DNA from: Sphingomonadaceae bacterium
GTDB lineage: Bacteria > Pseudomonadota > Alphaproteobacteria > Sphingomonadales > Sphingomonadaceae
Direction: 5' to 3'
Assembly: GCA_025362895.1 (NCBI GenBank)
Contig: JANYFA010000100.1
Span: forward strand, 1 to 34,175
Length of the DNA stretch: 34,175 nucleotides
Positions 7,334 to 15,890 of this stretch are shown here, one piece after another. The position numbers were made by a program, and so were the translations under genes. Below the pieces are notes generated by a model that worked only from the letters and a program-made list of their open reading frames with translations, was not told where the DNA came from and did no database searches. Position 1 is the stretch's first letter; every line of letters begins with the position of its first letter.

Positions 7334-7480
7334 GGCAAACTCCTGAGCGCGTGGGCCGCGGTTGATTTGATTAAAGCGCTTGCGATGCGCCCACGACGAG
7401 TACGCGCCAGCGTGCGGTGTTTCACCATGTATGATCGTCACATGTGACGATGTTACCTAGTTGGAATATTTAGTCGCATG
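7334..7480 (-). promoter_or_regulatory. Promoter/leader region of rhodopsin-blh operon
   Basis: This 147-base gap between nudC and the rhodopsin gene is the only place for a dedicated rhodopsin promoter. It is AT-richer than the genes around it (around 7452-7480 especially). A weak -10-like TAACAT (minus strand, 7456-7451) sits against the left edge of the 18-bp palindrome described separately. No convincing -35 could be assigned. The leader from the palindrome to the ATG is about 100 bases. No terminator for nudC is evident in the gap, so readthrough from mutY-nudC is possible. Confidence 0.4.
7434..7451. promoter_or_regulatory. Perfect 18-bp palindrome, candidate operator upstream of rhodopsin
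   Basis: ATCGTCACATGTGACGAT is its own reverse complement over all 18 bases. It lies 101 bases upstream of the rhodopsin ATG and 30 bases past the nudC stop. Perfect dyads of this length in a promoter region usually bind a dimeric regulator. The core TCACATGTGA has the half-site bases of CRP/FNR-type sites (TGTGA), but without the usual 6-base spacer. The cognate protein is unknown. Confidence 0.6.
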
Positions 7481-8392
7481 TCAGTTTGTCACCCATGCCC
7501 GCAGCAGGGTGTGCGCGATCGCCAGCGGGGGCGGCGCGAGCCACGGACCGGCGCCGTCGAGGGCGGCGCGGACATCTGCCTTGGTCACCCAGCGTGCTTC
7601 CTCGATCTCGTCATCGTCGAGAGTGAGTTCGCCGGTGCCTGTTGTCTCGGCGAACGCTCCGACCATCAGGCTCGACGGAAACGGCCACGGCTGGCTCGCG
7701 ATGTAGCGGACGCGGGCGGTAGTAATCCCGGCCTCCTCGAACAGTTCGCGGCGGACAGCTTCCTCGAGGCTTTCGCCCGGCTCGACGAAGCCTGCGAGCG
7801 CCGAGAAGAAGCGCCGGGGGAAGCGCGGCTGCCGCCCGACGAGCGCGTGCTCGACACCATCGACGCGGAGCAGCGCGAGCATGATGACGACGGGGTCGGT
7901 GCGCGGGAAGTGGTGGGCGTCGCACGCGGAACACAGGCGCTCGTACCCCGCTTTGGCTACCGTCGTCTGGCTCCCGCAATTGGCGCAGAAGCGATGACGC
8001 GCGTGCCAGTCGAGCAGCGACCGGGCGTGGGCGAAGATCGCCGCGTCGCCGGGGGAAGCGCTCGCCGCCAACGCCGCGCCAATGCCGCGCGGGTCGCCGT
8101 GACGCCCCATTCCCGTCGCCGCAACGGCGAAGCGCGGGCTGCCATCCGCGAGGCCGAGAAAAACGCTCGGCGCGTCGGTGGGAATGTCGTCGCGTGAAAA
8201 CCAGCGCAAGGTGTCGCTCCCCGAGCCGTCGTCGATCACCGGACGCAGGTCGTCGAGGACCAACCACCGCGCCGTCCGGTCGGCGCGCGCCATGATCATC
8301 GCCGCGTCGTCTTTCCGCAGGGCATCGGCCCGATCGAGGGGTGAGCCAGTGAAGCCGACCGTCGGGGCGGAAGGGACGAACCAATCGGTCAT
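7481..8392 (-). CDS. nudC: NADH pyrophosphatase / NAD-cap hydrolase (Nudix)
   Basis: Hydrolyses NAD(H) to NMN(H) and AMP; family members also remove the NAD cap from RNA 5' ends. The 303 residues contain a zinc ribbon with Cys136, Cys139, Cys154 and Cys157. The Nudix box GFVEPGESLEEAVRRELFEE (201-220) follows. The NudC-specific SQPWPFPS lies at about 233-240 and separates this subfamily from other Nudix enzymes. The N-terminal domain is poorly conserved, as usual. Its ATG at 8392 overlaps the mutY stop in the sequence ATGA, implying translational coupling as the second gene of a mutY-nudC pair. Confidence 0.93.
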   Translation of the reverse strand: MTDWFVPSAPTVGFTGSPLDRADALRKDDAAMIMARADRTARWLVLDDLRPVIDDGSGSDTLRWFSRDDIPTDAPSVFLGLADGSPRFAVAATGMGRHGDPRGIGAALAASASPGDAAIFAHARSLLDWHARHRFCANCGSQTTVAKAGYERLCSACDAHHFPRTDPVVIMLALLRVDGVEHALVGRQPRFPRRFFSALAGFVEPGESLEEAVRRELFEEAGITTARVRYIASQPWPFPSSLMVGAFAETTGTGELTLDDDEIEEARWVTKADVRAALDGAGPWLAPPPLAIAHTLLRAWVTN

Positions 8393-9441
8393 GCGGTCTC
8401 CAGAGCTAGATTGGGCGACAAAGCAGCATCGGCGCGCACGCGCAACACCGCCTCAGCCGCGCGAACGAACAGGGTGGGAAGGCCGGTCAGTGTCGCGGCG
8501 TCGTGCCACTCGCCGGGCAGGTCGGGGCGAGCCGCGTGATATGCGATGGCAACCGATAGCCGAAGCTCGAAGTGGGTGAAGACATGGCGGATGGTAATGT
8601 CGCCGGGGTGACTGGCAGAAAGGGTTGCCGAGTGAACGTTCTCCTGTTCCCACGGCGTCCCGGGCAGCCCCAGCATACCGCCAAGCAACCCACGCGGCGG
8701 TCGCTGTTCGAGGAGGACGTAGCCATCGACCTCGATCCAGTATGCCGTGCCGACGCGCACCGGACGCACCGCTTTCGCCGCTTTGACTGGGAAGCGTTCA
8801 GGGGCGTTGCCGGCATGGGCCGCACATATGGTGGCGAGCGGACACGCCTCACACTTGGGTGCGCGCGGCGTGCACACCGTTGCGCCGAGATCCATCATCG
8901 CCTGCGCGTGGTCGCCCGATCGCTCGGCAGGGGTTAGTGCATCGGCGAGGGCGTACAACGTCCGCCGCGCGGCAGGCAGCGCAGCTTCGACCGCGAAAAG
9001 CCGCGCGACGACGCGCTCGACATTGCCGTCGACGACGACTGCGCGCTGACCGAAGGCGATGGCGGCGATGGCTGCGGCGGTATACGTGCCGACACCGGGC
9101 AGCGCCCGCAGGCCGGCCTCGTCGCTCGGCCAGCCGCTGCAGGCGACGACGCGGGCGGCAGCCAGCAAGTTGCGCGCGCGGGCATAGTAGCCCAGCCCTG
9201 CCCACGCCTGCATCACCGCGCCGTCGTCGGCGGCCGAGAGATCGGCAACACTCGGCCACGCCGCGAGGAAGCGCCCGAAGTACGGACCGACCGTGGCGGT
9301 GCCGGTCTGTTGCAGCATGATCTCGCTCAGCCAGACGCGGTAGGGCTCGGGCGCTGGCGTCCCCGGTCGGCTGCGCCATGGCAACACCCGCGCATGGACA
9401 TCGTACCACGCGAGCAGATGGGCGGAGGTGTCGGGGGGCAT
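8389..9441 (-). CDS. mutY: A/G-specific adenine DNA glycosylase
   Basis: Removes adenine mispaired with 8-oxoguanine, protecting against G:C to T:A changes. From the ATG at 9441 the protein is 350 residues. It shows catalytic Glu40 in WLSEIMLQQT, the helix-hairpin-helix LPGVGTYTAAAI (114-125), and Asp138 in VVDGNVERV. The four cysteines of the iron-sulphur cluster are at 190, 197, 200 and 206 (spacing C-X6-C-X2-C-X5-C). The C-terminal NUDIX-like domain for 8-oxoG recognition includes EQRPPRGLLGGMLGLPGTPW. The frame stays open upstream to 9807 but overlaps the divergent dciA-like gene and is not coding. The divergent start lies 43 bases away. Confidence 0.95.
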   Translation of the reverse strand: MPPDTSAHLLAWYDVHARVLPWRSRPGTPAPEPYRVWLSEIMLQQTGTATVGPYFGRFLAAWPSVADLSAADDGAVMQAWAGLGYYARARNLLAAARVVACSGWPSDEAGLRALPGVGTYTAAAIAAIAFGQRAVVVDGNVERVVARLFAVEAALPAARRTLYALADALTPAERSGDHAQAMMDLGATVCTPRAPKCEACPLATICAAHAGNAPERFPVKAAKAVRPVRVGTAYWIEVDGYVLLEQRPPRGLLGGMLGLPGTPWEQENVHSATLSASHPGDITIRHVFTHFELRLSVAIAYHAARPDLPGEWHDAATLTGLPTLFVRAAEAVLRVRADAALSPNLALETA

Positions 9442-9484
9442 GACCCGCCTATGGCGGACGCCCGCGCTGTGGCATAGCCGCTTC

Positions 9485-10018
9485 ATGCCCGATGACTCGA
9501 CGCCTGCGAACCGACGCCGCCCGACCGTGGCCGATGTGCCGCGTCGCACCGGGCGCGGCGCGCGCGCGGTTGCCGAATTGATCCCCGCGGCTGGCGACAA
9601 GGCGTTCCGCCGCTTCGGCTTCGCGCAGAATGCTGTCGTTGCGCGCTGGAGTGAGATCGTCGGCGAGCAATATGCGCGATATTCGACGCCCGAAGCGATC
9701 ACCTTCCCGGTCGGCAAAAAGGCGGGGGGAACGCTGAAAGTCGTCGTCACCGGCAGCTTTGCGCCCATGCTGAAGCACGTCGAGCCGCAGGTCATCGAGC
9801 GCATCAACCGCTTCTTCGGCTATCCCGCCGTCGCCCGCCTCGCGCTCCGCCACGGCGACCTGCCCACCGTCCAACGCCGCGTCATGCCAGTCGCCCGACC
9901 GCTCGCGGCGGAAACCGAATCGACCCTGCGCGCCGTCGTCGACCCCGATCTCCGCGCCAGCCTCGAATCACTCGCCCGCGCCCTGTCGGCGACGTCTGGC
10001 CCACCAACGGTGCGATGA
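9485..10018 (+). CDS. DciA-like (DUF721) putative helicase-loading protein
   Basis: DUF721/DciA proteins load or assist the replicative helicase DnaB in bacteria that lack DnaC. The 177-residue protein has the domain from about residue 25 (AVAELIPAAGDKAFRRFGFAQ), then VVARWSEIVGEQYARYSTPE, a KH-like core TLKVVVTGSFAPMLKHVEPQ and VIERINRFFGYPAVARLALRHG, as in alphaproteobacterial members. The basic N-terminus (RRRPTVADVPRRTGRGAR) may contact DNA. I chose the ATG at 9485. It is divergent from mutY and 118 bases ahead of a DsbA-like gene, an order (mutY, DUF721, dsbA-like, smc) that I believe recurs in sphingomonads. The function is inferred from family membership. Confidence 0.8.
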   Translation: MPDDSTPANRRRPTVADVPRRTGRGARAVAELIPAAGDKAFRRFGFAQNAVVARWSEIVGEQYARYSTPEAITFPVGKKAGGTLKVVVTGSFAPMLKHVEPQVIERINRFFGYPAVARLALRHGDLPTVQRRVMPVARPLAAETESTLRAVVDPDLRASLESLARALSATSGPPTVR

Positions 10019-10136
10019 GATGATCGACCGGCGGTGCCGTTGCTAGACCTGGTGGGCGTGAACATGCCGCCGCTTTGACGCGGGCCTATCGGTGACGCTA
10101 TCCGTTCTCTCATCATCCCAGCAGGAATCAGCCGCC

Positions 10137-10886
10137 ATGTCATTCGCTCATCGCCTGACCACCGTCGCCGCCCTGATGATGCTCGCTGCGTGCGGGTCGG
10201 GTGCGTCGAACGCCGCGCCGGCCGCGCCGGTGAAGGTGAACGCCGCCGCCGCCGCCAAGCCCACCAAAGCGGCAAGCTGGCTCGATGTCGTCGTCGCGAC
10301 GCCGGACGGCGGTATCCGTCAGGGCAACCCGAACGCTAAGGTCAAGCTACTCGAGTTCGGGTCGTTGACCTGTTCGCACTGTGGAGCCTTCGCGCAGGAG
10401 GGAGTGCCGACGCTTCGCGCAAAGTATGTCGCGACCGGGCGGGTCAGCTATGAATATCGCCCGTTCTTGCTCAACGGGGTCGATTTCGCTCCGTCATTAC
10501 TCGTCCGCTGCCAGCCGCCGACCGCGGCGATGAAGTTGATCGAGGCATTCTACGCTGCTCAGCCGCAGTGGACGCAGCCCTTCACCAAGCCATTGCCCGA
10601 CGACGTCCAGAAGCGGCTCGCGGCGCTGCCACCCGAGCAACAGATCACCGCGTTCGCCGTCAACGGCGGCCTTGACGGGTTCATGCGGACGCGCGGCATG
10701 ACCCGCGCACGCTTCGACCAGTGCACGTCCGACAAGGCGGGTATTGCCAAGCTCAACGCGATTCGCGACGACGCCAACAAGAATTACGCGCTGACGGGGA
10801 CACCTTTGTTCGTGATCAACGGCAAGACGCTCGCCGACACCTCGAACTGGGCGAAACTCAAGCCGGCGCTCGACGCCGCGCTGTAA
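10137..10886 (+). CDS. DsbA-like thiol:disulfide oxidoreductase, predicted lipoprotein
   Basis: Thioredoxin-fold protein acting on cysteines of exported proteins. The 249 residues begin with a lipoprotein signal, MMLAACGSG, with lipobox LAAC and acylated Cys19. An Ala/Pro/Lys linker to about residue 45 follows. The active site CSHC (79-82) sits in FGSLTCSHCGAF, and the cis-proline loop is in LTGTPLFVINGK. An alpha-helical insert lies between them (about 120-200), as in DsbA. A Cys in RFDQCTSD is conserved in several alphaproteobacterial relatives. The ATG at 10137 has AGGA about 11 bases upstream. No partner DsbB is in the window. Followed by smc after 87 bases. Confidence 0.85.
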   Translation: MSFAHRLTTVAALMMLAACGSGASNAAPAAPVKVNAAAAAKPTKAASWLDVVVATPDGGIRQGNPNAKVKLLEFGSLTCSHCGAFAQEGVPTLRAKYVATGRVSYEYRPFLLNGVDFAPSLLVRCQPPTAAMKLIEAFYAAQPQWTQPFTKPLPDDVQKRLAALPPEQQITAFAVNGGLDGFMRTRGMTRARFDQCTSDKAGIAKLNAIRDDANKNYALTGTPLFVINGKTLADTSNWAKLKPALDAAL

Positions 10887-10973
10887 TGGCGATGTGCGCC
10901 TGACCCCACACCCGCATGAGCGGCGGGGGTTGGCCGGATTGATGCACCCGGCTGACACCTGTCACGGTGCTCG

Positions 10974-13900
10974 ATGAACCTCGAGCGCCTTCGCCTCGCC
11001 GGGTTCAAGTCGTTCGTCGACGCGACCGAATTGCGAATAGAACCAGGACTAACCGGTGTCGTCGGCCCCAACGGCTGTGGCAAATCGAACCTGCTCGAAG
11101 CCTTTCGCTGGGTGATGGGCGAGGGATCCGCGAAGTCGCTGCGCGGCGGCGGCATGGACGATGTCATCTTCGCTGGGACAGCACGACGCCCGGGACGCGA
11201 CTTTGCCGAGGTCATGCTGTTGCTATCGGATGCGCCGCCAACTGTGGACGGCGACGACGCGCTGCAGGTCGTCCGCCGGATCGAGCGTGGGTTGGGTTCG
11301 GCCTATCGGATCAATGGTCGCGACGTTCGCGCTCGCGATGTCGCATTGCTGTTCGCCGACGCCGCGACGGGCGCGCACTCACCCGCGTTGGTTAGCCAGG
11401 GCCGGATCGGCGCGATTATCGCCGCCAAGCCCGGCGAACGACGCGCATTGCTCGAGGAGGCAGCCGGGGTCGCGGGCCTCCATGCTCGCCGCCACGAGGC
11501 CGAGTTGCGGCTACGCGCGACCGAGGCAAACCTGACTCGGCTAGACGATGTCGTTACCGCGCAGGCGTCAGCGGCGGCGGGTTTACGGCGCGGGGCAAAG
11601 GCCGCCGAGCGTTACCGCACAATGGCCACCGCGCTCGATACCGCCGAGCGGTCGCTCGTCTATGCCCGCTGGTGGGCGGCGACGACGGCGGCAACCGCGG
11701 CGACCAACGCGGCTCAAGCTGCGGAGACGGCGGTCGCAATCGCTACGAGGGCGGCTGCCGTCGCGGCGACGGCGCAGGCGCTGACGGCGACGACGCTTCC
11801 CGGGCAGCGCGATGTGGCGGCTGCGACCGCGGTTGCCGCGCAGACAGTCAATCAGGCCCGACGCGCCCTCGTCGCGGAGGCGGCGCGGATCGTGGCCCGG
11901 CGCGGCGAAATGACCGCGGCGGCAGTGGCGATCGACCGTGATGGCGCGCGTGAAGATGACCTTACTCACGATGCGGCCGTGGCGGGGGAGCGGTTGGCCA
12001 CCGAGGCGACGGCCTTGGCCACGTTGCTTGATGCTGCGGTGCCCGCGACCCTGCAGGCAGAGGCAGCGGCCGCAACAGCCGAACGCGACGCTGCAACCGC
12101 CGAGGCTGGGCTCGTGGCAGCGATGGAGGCGCACGCTCGCGCGGCCGCTGCCGCGCACGCGGCGGCAGCGGCGCTCGATGCGGCGACGGCACGGCAGGCG
12201 CGCGCCGAGGCGGAAGCGGATCGGCTGGCCGCCGGAGCGGTGCCGGATGTCGCCGTGCTCGCTGCGGGACGCGCCGTTGCTGCCGCCGCCGTGGCCACCG
12301 CTGCGGCGGCGATCGACGCGGCAACGCAGGCGATCGCGGACGCCGACCGGGCTCGACAAAGCGCCGAAGGCGCGCGGGCGGGGGCTAGCGCGGATTTGAC
12401 GACGGCTCGCGCCGCCGATGCTGCGCTGATCGCCGAACGCGATGCGTTGATGCGCCTTCTCGCCGTGACTGCGACGACAACGCTGCTCGATCAGATCACG
12501 GTTGCTCCTGGCGAAGAACGCGCTGTGGCCGCAGCGTTCGGCGACGATCTGGCGGCGACGCTTGCATCCGATGAGGTTGCGCCGGAAGACGGTGCGATAA
12601 CAGGCAGATTCTGGGTCGATGACGGCGGCGATGGGCCGGCGCTCCCTGTCGGCGCGAGGGCGTTGCGCGCGGCTGTTCCGGCCGCCCTCGCGAGGCGGCT
12701 GGCCGCCACGGGGCTGGTCGACAGCGGTGATGCAACCGCGCTCGCGCCGCACCTCGTCCCCGGCCAGCGGCTGGTCACTCATGATGGGCGGCTGTGGCGA
12801 TGGGACGGGTTTCGCGACTGGAGTGCGGGCGGTGCAGCGACGGCGGAGCGGCTGACTGCGCGTAATCGGCTCGCGGCCGTCACCGCCAGTCTCCCGGCAG
12901 CGCACACCGCCGTCGTCGTCGCGCAAGCCGCCGTTTCAGTCGTTGAGGCCGCCGCCGCCGCTGCTGCTGCCGCCGACCGCACTGCGCGGGAGCAACGCGC
13001 CGCCGCCGAGCGCGACCACGACACCGCCCGCACGGCGCTGGCTACCGCCGAGGCCGACACCGCTCGCGCGGCGGCACGCGCCGAGGCCATTGTTGCCGCG
13101 ATCGCGCGGTTGCGCGACGAAGTCGCCGGATTTGCGCGTGAGGTGGCCACCGCCCGCGACGCGACTGCGATGCGGGACGGCGTCCCGGACCTTGCCACCG
13201 CTGTCGTCGCGGCGCGAACGGCAAACAATTCGGCGCGTGCGGCCCTCGCCGCCGCGCGTGCTGCCGCCGCGATGATCATTCGCGACCGCGCCGTCGCCGC
13301 CGCCCGGGTCACGGCGATCGCGACCGAGCGCACCGAGTGGGAGCGCCGCACCGCCGCGAGCGCCGCCCATCGCGCCGACCTCGCCGCTCGCGCCGCCGCC
13401 GTCGCTGTCGAGGCTGCCGAATGCGTCGATCGGGCAACCGCAATCGTCGTCGAGGAAGCCGAGCTCGCGTCGAGCGCCATGACCGCCGATGCCGCCGCCG
13501 TCGCCGCTGCCGATGCTCTCGCGGTGGCCGTAAGTGAGGCGGCTAACGTCGAACGCGATGGGCGCGCCGTCGTCGAACGCCTGGCCGAAGCGCGCGAAAA
13601 CCGCGCGCGCACCGCCGCCGATGCCGATCACGCCGCTTCTCGTCGCCGCGAGATCGAGGAGGAGTGTGGGGCGCGCTTCGCGGCGTCGCCGCCTAATCTT
13701 GGCATCAGCGAAATAGGCGACCCGGTCGAACTGGCTGATACTGTCGCCCGTCTCGTCGTCGCGCGCGACGGTGTCGGCCCGGTCAATCTACGCGCCGACA
13801 TCGAACTCGCCGAACTGACGGCGATCATCGACGCGACCGCTATCGAACGCGCCGAGCTCGATACGGCGATTGCACGGCTGCGCGGGGCCATCGGTGCGCT

Positions 13901-14399
13901 CAACCGCGAGGGGCGGGTGCGCCTGCTCGCGGCGTTTACCGCCATCGATGGCCATTTCCGCGAACTGTTCGGCACGTTGTTCGCTGGCGGGATTGCCCAT
14001 CTCGCGCTCGTCGAATCGGACGATCCGCTTGCCGCCGGCCTGGAAATAATGGCGCAGCCACCGGGGAAGAAACTTCAGTCGCTATCGCTATTGTCGGGCG
14101 GCGAGCAGGCGCTAACGGCAACGGCGCTGATCTTCGCGCTGTTCCTGACGACACCGTCGCCCCTGTGTGTACTTGACGAGGTGGACGCACCGTTGGACGA
14201 CGCCAATGTCGAACGTTTTTGCGATCTGCTCGATCGCATGGCGGCGACGACCGCTACGCGCTTCCTCATCGTCACCCACAACGCCGTAACGATGAGCCGG
14301 ATGCATCGCCTGTACGGTGTAACCATGGCCGAACCGGGCGTATCGCAACTCGTGTCGGTCGATCTCGGCGCCGCGGTACGCTTGCTAGCGGCGGAATGA
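10974..14399 (+). CDS. smc: Chromosome segregation ATPase SMC, alanine-rich coils
   Basis: Condensin ATPase that compacts and individualises chromosomes, working with ScpA and ScpB (not in this window). The 1141 residues begin with the head: LRLAGFKSFVDAT and Walker A GPNGCGKSN (31-39). A long coil runs to about 490. The hinge covers about 500-630 (including LPVGARALRAAVP and GQRLVTHDGRLWRWDGF). The returning coil is followed by the C-terminal head with signature LSGGEQALTATAL near 1039-1050 and Walker B LCVLDEVDAPLDD near 1062. Both coil arms are extraordinarily rich in alanine, with few leucines. The reading frame is intact throughout, so the composition is real. Large open frames on the other strand in this gene are GC-driven shadows. 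Confidence 0.95.
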   Translation: MNLERLRLAGFKSFVDATELRIEPGLTGVVGPNGCGKSNLLEAFRWVMGEGSAKSLRGGGMDDVIFAGTARRPGRDFAEVMLLLSDAPPTVDGDDALQVVRRIERGLGSAYRINGRDVRARDVALLFADAATGAHSPALVSQGRIGAIIAAKPGERRALLEEAAGVAGLHARRHEAELRLRATEANLTRLDDVVTAQASAAAGLRRGAKAAERYRTMATALDTAERSLVYARWWAATTAATAATNAAQAAETAVAIATRAAAVAATAQALTATTLPGQRDVAAATAVAAQTVNQARRALVAEAARIVARRGEMTAAAVAIDRDGAREDDLTHDAAVAGERLATEATALATLLDAAVPATLQAEAAAATAERDAATAEAGLVAAMEAHARAAAAAHAAAAALDAATARQARAEAEADRLAAGAVPDVAVLAAGRAVAAAAVATAAAAIDAATQAIADADRARQSAEGARAGASADLTTARAADAALIAERDALMRLLAVTATTTLLDQITVAPGEERAVAAAFGDDLAATLASDEVAPEDGAITGRFWVDDGGDGPALPVGARALRAAVPAALARRLAATGLVDSGDATALAPHLVPGQRLVTHDGRLWRWDGFRDWSAGGAATAERLTARNRLAAVTASLPAAHTAVVVAQAAVSVVEAAAAAAAAADRTAREQRAAAERDHDTARTALATAEADTARAAARAEAIVAAIARLRDEVAGFAREVATARDATAMRDGVPDLATAVVAARTANNSARAALAAARAAAAMIIRDRAVAAARVTAIATERTEWERRTAASAAHRADLAARAAAVAVEAAECVDRATAIVVEEAELASSAMTADAAAVAAADALAVAVSEAANVERDGRAVVERLAEARENRARTAADADHAASRRREIEEECGARFAASPPNLGISEIGDPVELADTVARLVVARDGVGPVNLRADIELAELTAIIDATAIERAELDTAIARLRGAIGALNREGRVRLLAAFTAIDGHFRELFGTLFAGGIAHLALVESDDPLAAGLEIMAQPPGKKLQSLSLLSGGEQALTATALIFALFLTTPSPLCVLDEVDAPLDDANVERFCDLLDRMAATTATRFLIVTHNAVTMSRMHRLYGVTMAEPGVSQLVSVDLGAAVRLLAAE

Positions 14400-14419
14400 G
14401 GTTAGGGTGCCATGAGCGA

Positions 14420-14447
14420 GGGAGCCCGCGCCTGTTACCCTGCTCCC
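14420..14447 (+). terminator. Possible terminator hairpin after smc
   Basis: GGGAGC (14420-14425) and GCTCCC (14442-14447) form a perfect 6-bp stem with a 16-base loop, 21 bases after the smc stop. There is no T-run. The hairpin lies just before the candidate promoter of the ATP synthase operon, a sensible place to end smc transcription, but it is weak evidence. Confidence 0.3.
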
Positions 14448-14457
14448 ATGCCAAATA

Positions 14458-14487
14458 GTTGACACGTCAACCCCCCATCCCTAGAGC
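14458..14487 (+). promoter_or_regulatory. Candidate promoter of F0 ATP synthase operon with overlapping dyad
   Basis: A perfect -35 hexamer TTGACA (14459-14464) is followed after 17 bases by TAGAGC (14482-14487), a weak -10, as is common in high-GC alphaproteobacteria. The -35 box is embedded in an inverted repeat GTTGAC-AC-GTCAAC (14458-14471), which could be an operator. It lies 69 bases upstream of the atpI start. Confidence 0.45.
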
Positions 14488-14556
14488 GACCTCGCTGCGG
14501 CGGCGTGCCGTCGGAGCGGCGCGGGGCTGGTCCCGCCGCCGTGACGAGGATCTCCG

Positions 14557-14895
14557 GTGACCCGCCCGCCGACCGACGCGCCCGATACCTTCGAGGCTCG
14601 CCTGGCCGCCGCTAAGGCGCGTAACGCTCCGGTCGACCCTGTTCGGCTGGCGGGGGGAGCCATGGGTCAGGGTTTCCGCTTCGCTGCTGAAATCGTGATT
14701 ACGACCGTCGTCGGCAGTGCCATTGGCTGGCAGCTCGACCGGTGGTTGGGTAGCAAGCCCTGGTTATTATTGTTGTTCATGCTGCTGGGGCTGGCGGCGG
14801 GTTTCATCAGTCTGTTTCGCGCGGTCGCGGCGGAACAGAAGCTGGTCGATGCCTTGCCCGTGCCACCTGCTGCACCGCCAGAAGCCGAGGATTGA
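14557..14895 (+). CDS. atpI: ATP synthase subunit I (AtpI/AtpZ-like)
   Basis: Small membrane protein thought to help assemble the c-ring or carry magnesium for the F-type ATPase. The 112 residues have an acidic/basic N-terminal part, a glycine-rich QGFRFAAEI stretch, and two membrane segments (about 45-62 and 66-85), with the family motif IGWQLDRWLGSKPW between them. The GTG start at 14557 has AGGA about 8 bases upstream. First gene of the F0 operon; atpB starts 1 base after its stop. Confidence 0.88.
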   Translation: MTRPPTDAPDTFEARLAAAKARNAPVDPVRLAGGAMGQGFRFAAEIVITTVVGSAIGWQLDRWLGSKPWLLLLFMLLGLAAGFISLFRAVAAEQKLVDALPVPPAAPPEAED

Positions 14896-14896
14896 C

Positions 14897-15646
14897 GTGT
14901 ACAAGCCGCAACTCGAGCAGTTCGAAATTTACCGGATGGTTCCGGCGACAACGCTTGGCTACGACGTGTCGTTCACCAACGCCTCGCTATTCATGCTCGT
15001 CGCACTCGTCGCTGTGTGGCTGTTCCTGACGCTCGGGATGCGCCGCGCGACGATCGTGCCGGGCCGGTGGCAGTCGGCGGTCGAGATGATCCACGAATTC
15101 GTCGTCGGCATGGTCGATGAGAACATCGGGGCCAAGGGTCGCGCCTATGTTCCCTTCATCTTCGCGCTGTTTATCTTTATCCTTTTCGCCAATATTCTCG
15201 GCCTGCTGCCGTTCGCATTTGCCGTCACCAGCCACATTTGGGTGACCTTCGCATTCGCCGCGTTCATCTTCCTGCTGTGCGTCGGCATTGGCTTTTCGCG
15301 GCACGGCCTGCATTTCTTCGAGCTGTTCGTCCCGCCGCAGACGCCCATCGTCCTGCTCCCGCTAATCGTCCTGATCGAGCTGATCTCGTTCGTGTCGCGC
15401 CCGCTAACGCTCAGCGTTCGTCTGTTCGCCAACATGACCGCGGGACATATCCTGTTGCAGGTCTTTGCGGGTTTCATCGTCAGCCTTGGCCTTGCGGGCG
15501 GATTATTCGCTGTCCTCGGCATTTTGCCGCTGGCGATGAACGTCGCGCTTTATGCGCTCGAGCTTCTCGTCGCCGTCGTGCAGGCCTATGTCTTCGCGCT
15601 GCTGACGTGCGTCTATCTCAACGATTCGATCAACCTTTCGCACTAA
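14897..15646 (+). CDS. atpB: F0F1 ATP synthase subunit a
   Basis: Stator membrane subunit forming the proton half-channels next to the c-ring. The 249-residue protein starts at a GTG (14897) with GAGG 8 bases upstream, and reads MYKPQLEQFEIYRM. It has several hydrophobic helices and the essential arginine (about 175) in LTLSVRLFANMTAGH. The last helix region ELLVAVVQAYVFALLTCVYL is typical. A longer frame back to 14717 overlaps atpI in another frame and is rejected. The subunit c gene follows after 10 bases. Confidence 0.96.
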   Translation: MYKPQLEQFEIYRMVPATTLGYDVSFTNASLFMLVALVAVWLFLTLGMRRATIVPGRWQSAVEMIHEFVVGMVDENIGAKGRAYVPFIFALFIFILFANILGLLPFAFAVTSHIWVTFAFAAFIFLLCVGIGFSRHGLHFFELFVPPQTPIVLLPLIVLIELISFVSRPLTLSVRLFANMTAGHILLQVFAGFIVSLGLAGGLFAVLGILPLAMNVALYALELLVAVVQAYVFALLTCVYLNDSINLSH

Positions 15647-15656
15647 GGACTGACTT

Positions 15657-15884
15657 ATGGACGCAACTGCAGCCAAGCTGATCGGCGCCGGCATCGCCAC
15701 CTTCGGAATGGGCCTTGCCGCGCTCGGCGTCGGCATCATCTTCGGCCTGTTCCTTCAAGGCGCGCTACGCAATCCAGCGGCGGCGAACTCGCAGCGCCCG
15801 AACCTGTTGTTCGGTTTCGCCGTGACCGAAGCCCTTGGCATCTTCAGCTTCCTCGTCGCGCTGATCCTGCTGTTCGTGGTGTAA
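15657..15884 (+). CDS. atpE: F0F1 ATP synthase subunit c
   Basis: Forms the rotating proton-carrying ring. The 75-residue hairpin has helix 1 with a glycine-rich face ([21 protein letters not shown]), the polar loop ALRNPAA with the conserved Arg38-Asn39-Pro40, and helix 2 with the proton-binding Glu58 in [11 protein letters not shown]. The residues around Glu58 show no sodium-binding pattern, so a proton ring is expected. An unusually long gap of 128 bases, containing an inverted repeat, separates it from atpF'. Confidence 0.97.
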   Translation: MDATAAKLIGAGIATFGMGLAALGVGIIFGLFLQGALRNPAAANSQRPNLLFGFAVTEALGIFSFLVALILLFVV

Positions 15885-15890
15885 GGTCTT

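Noticed and set aside
11583-12926. 447-codon minus-strand frame inside smc
   Set aside because: Arg/Gly-rich composition typical of antisense frames in high-GC genes; smc is intact on the plus strand.
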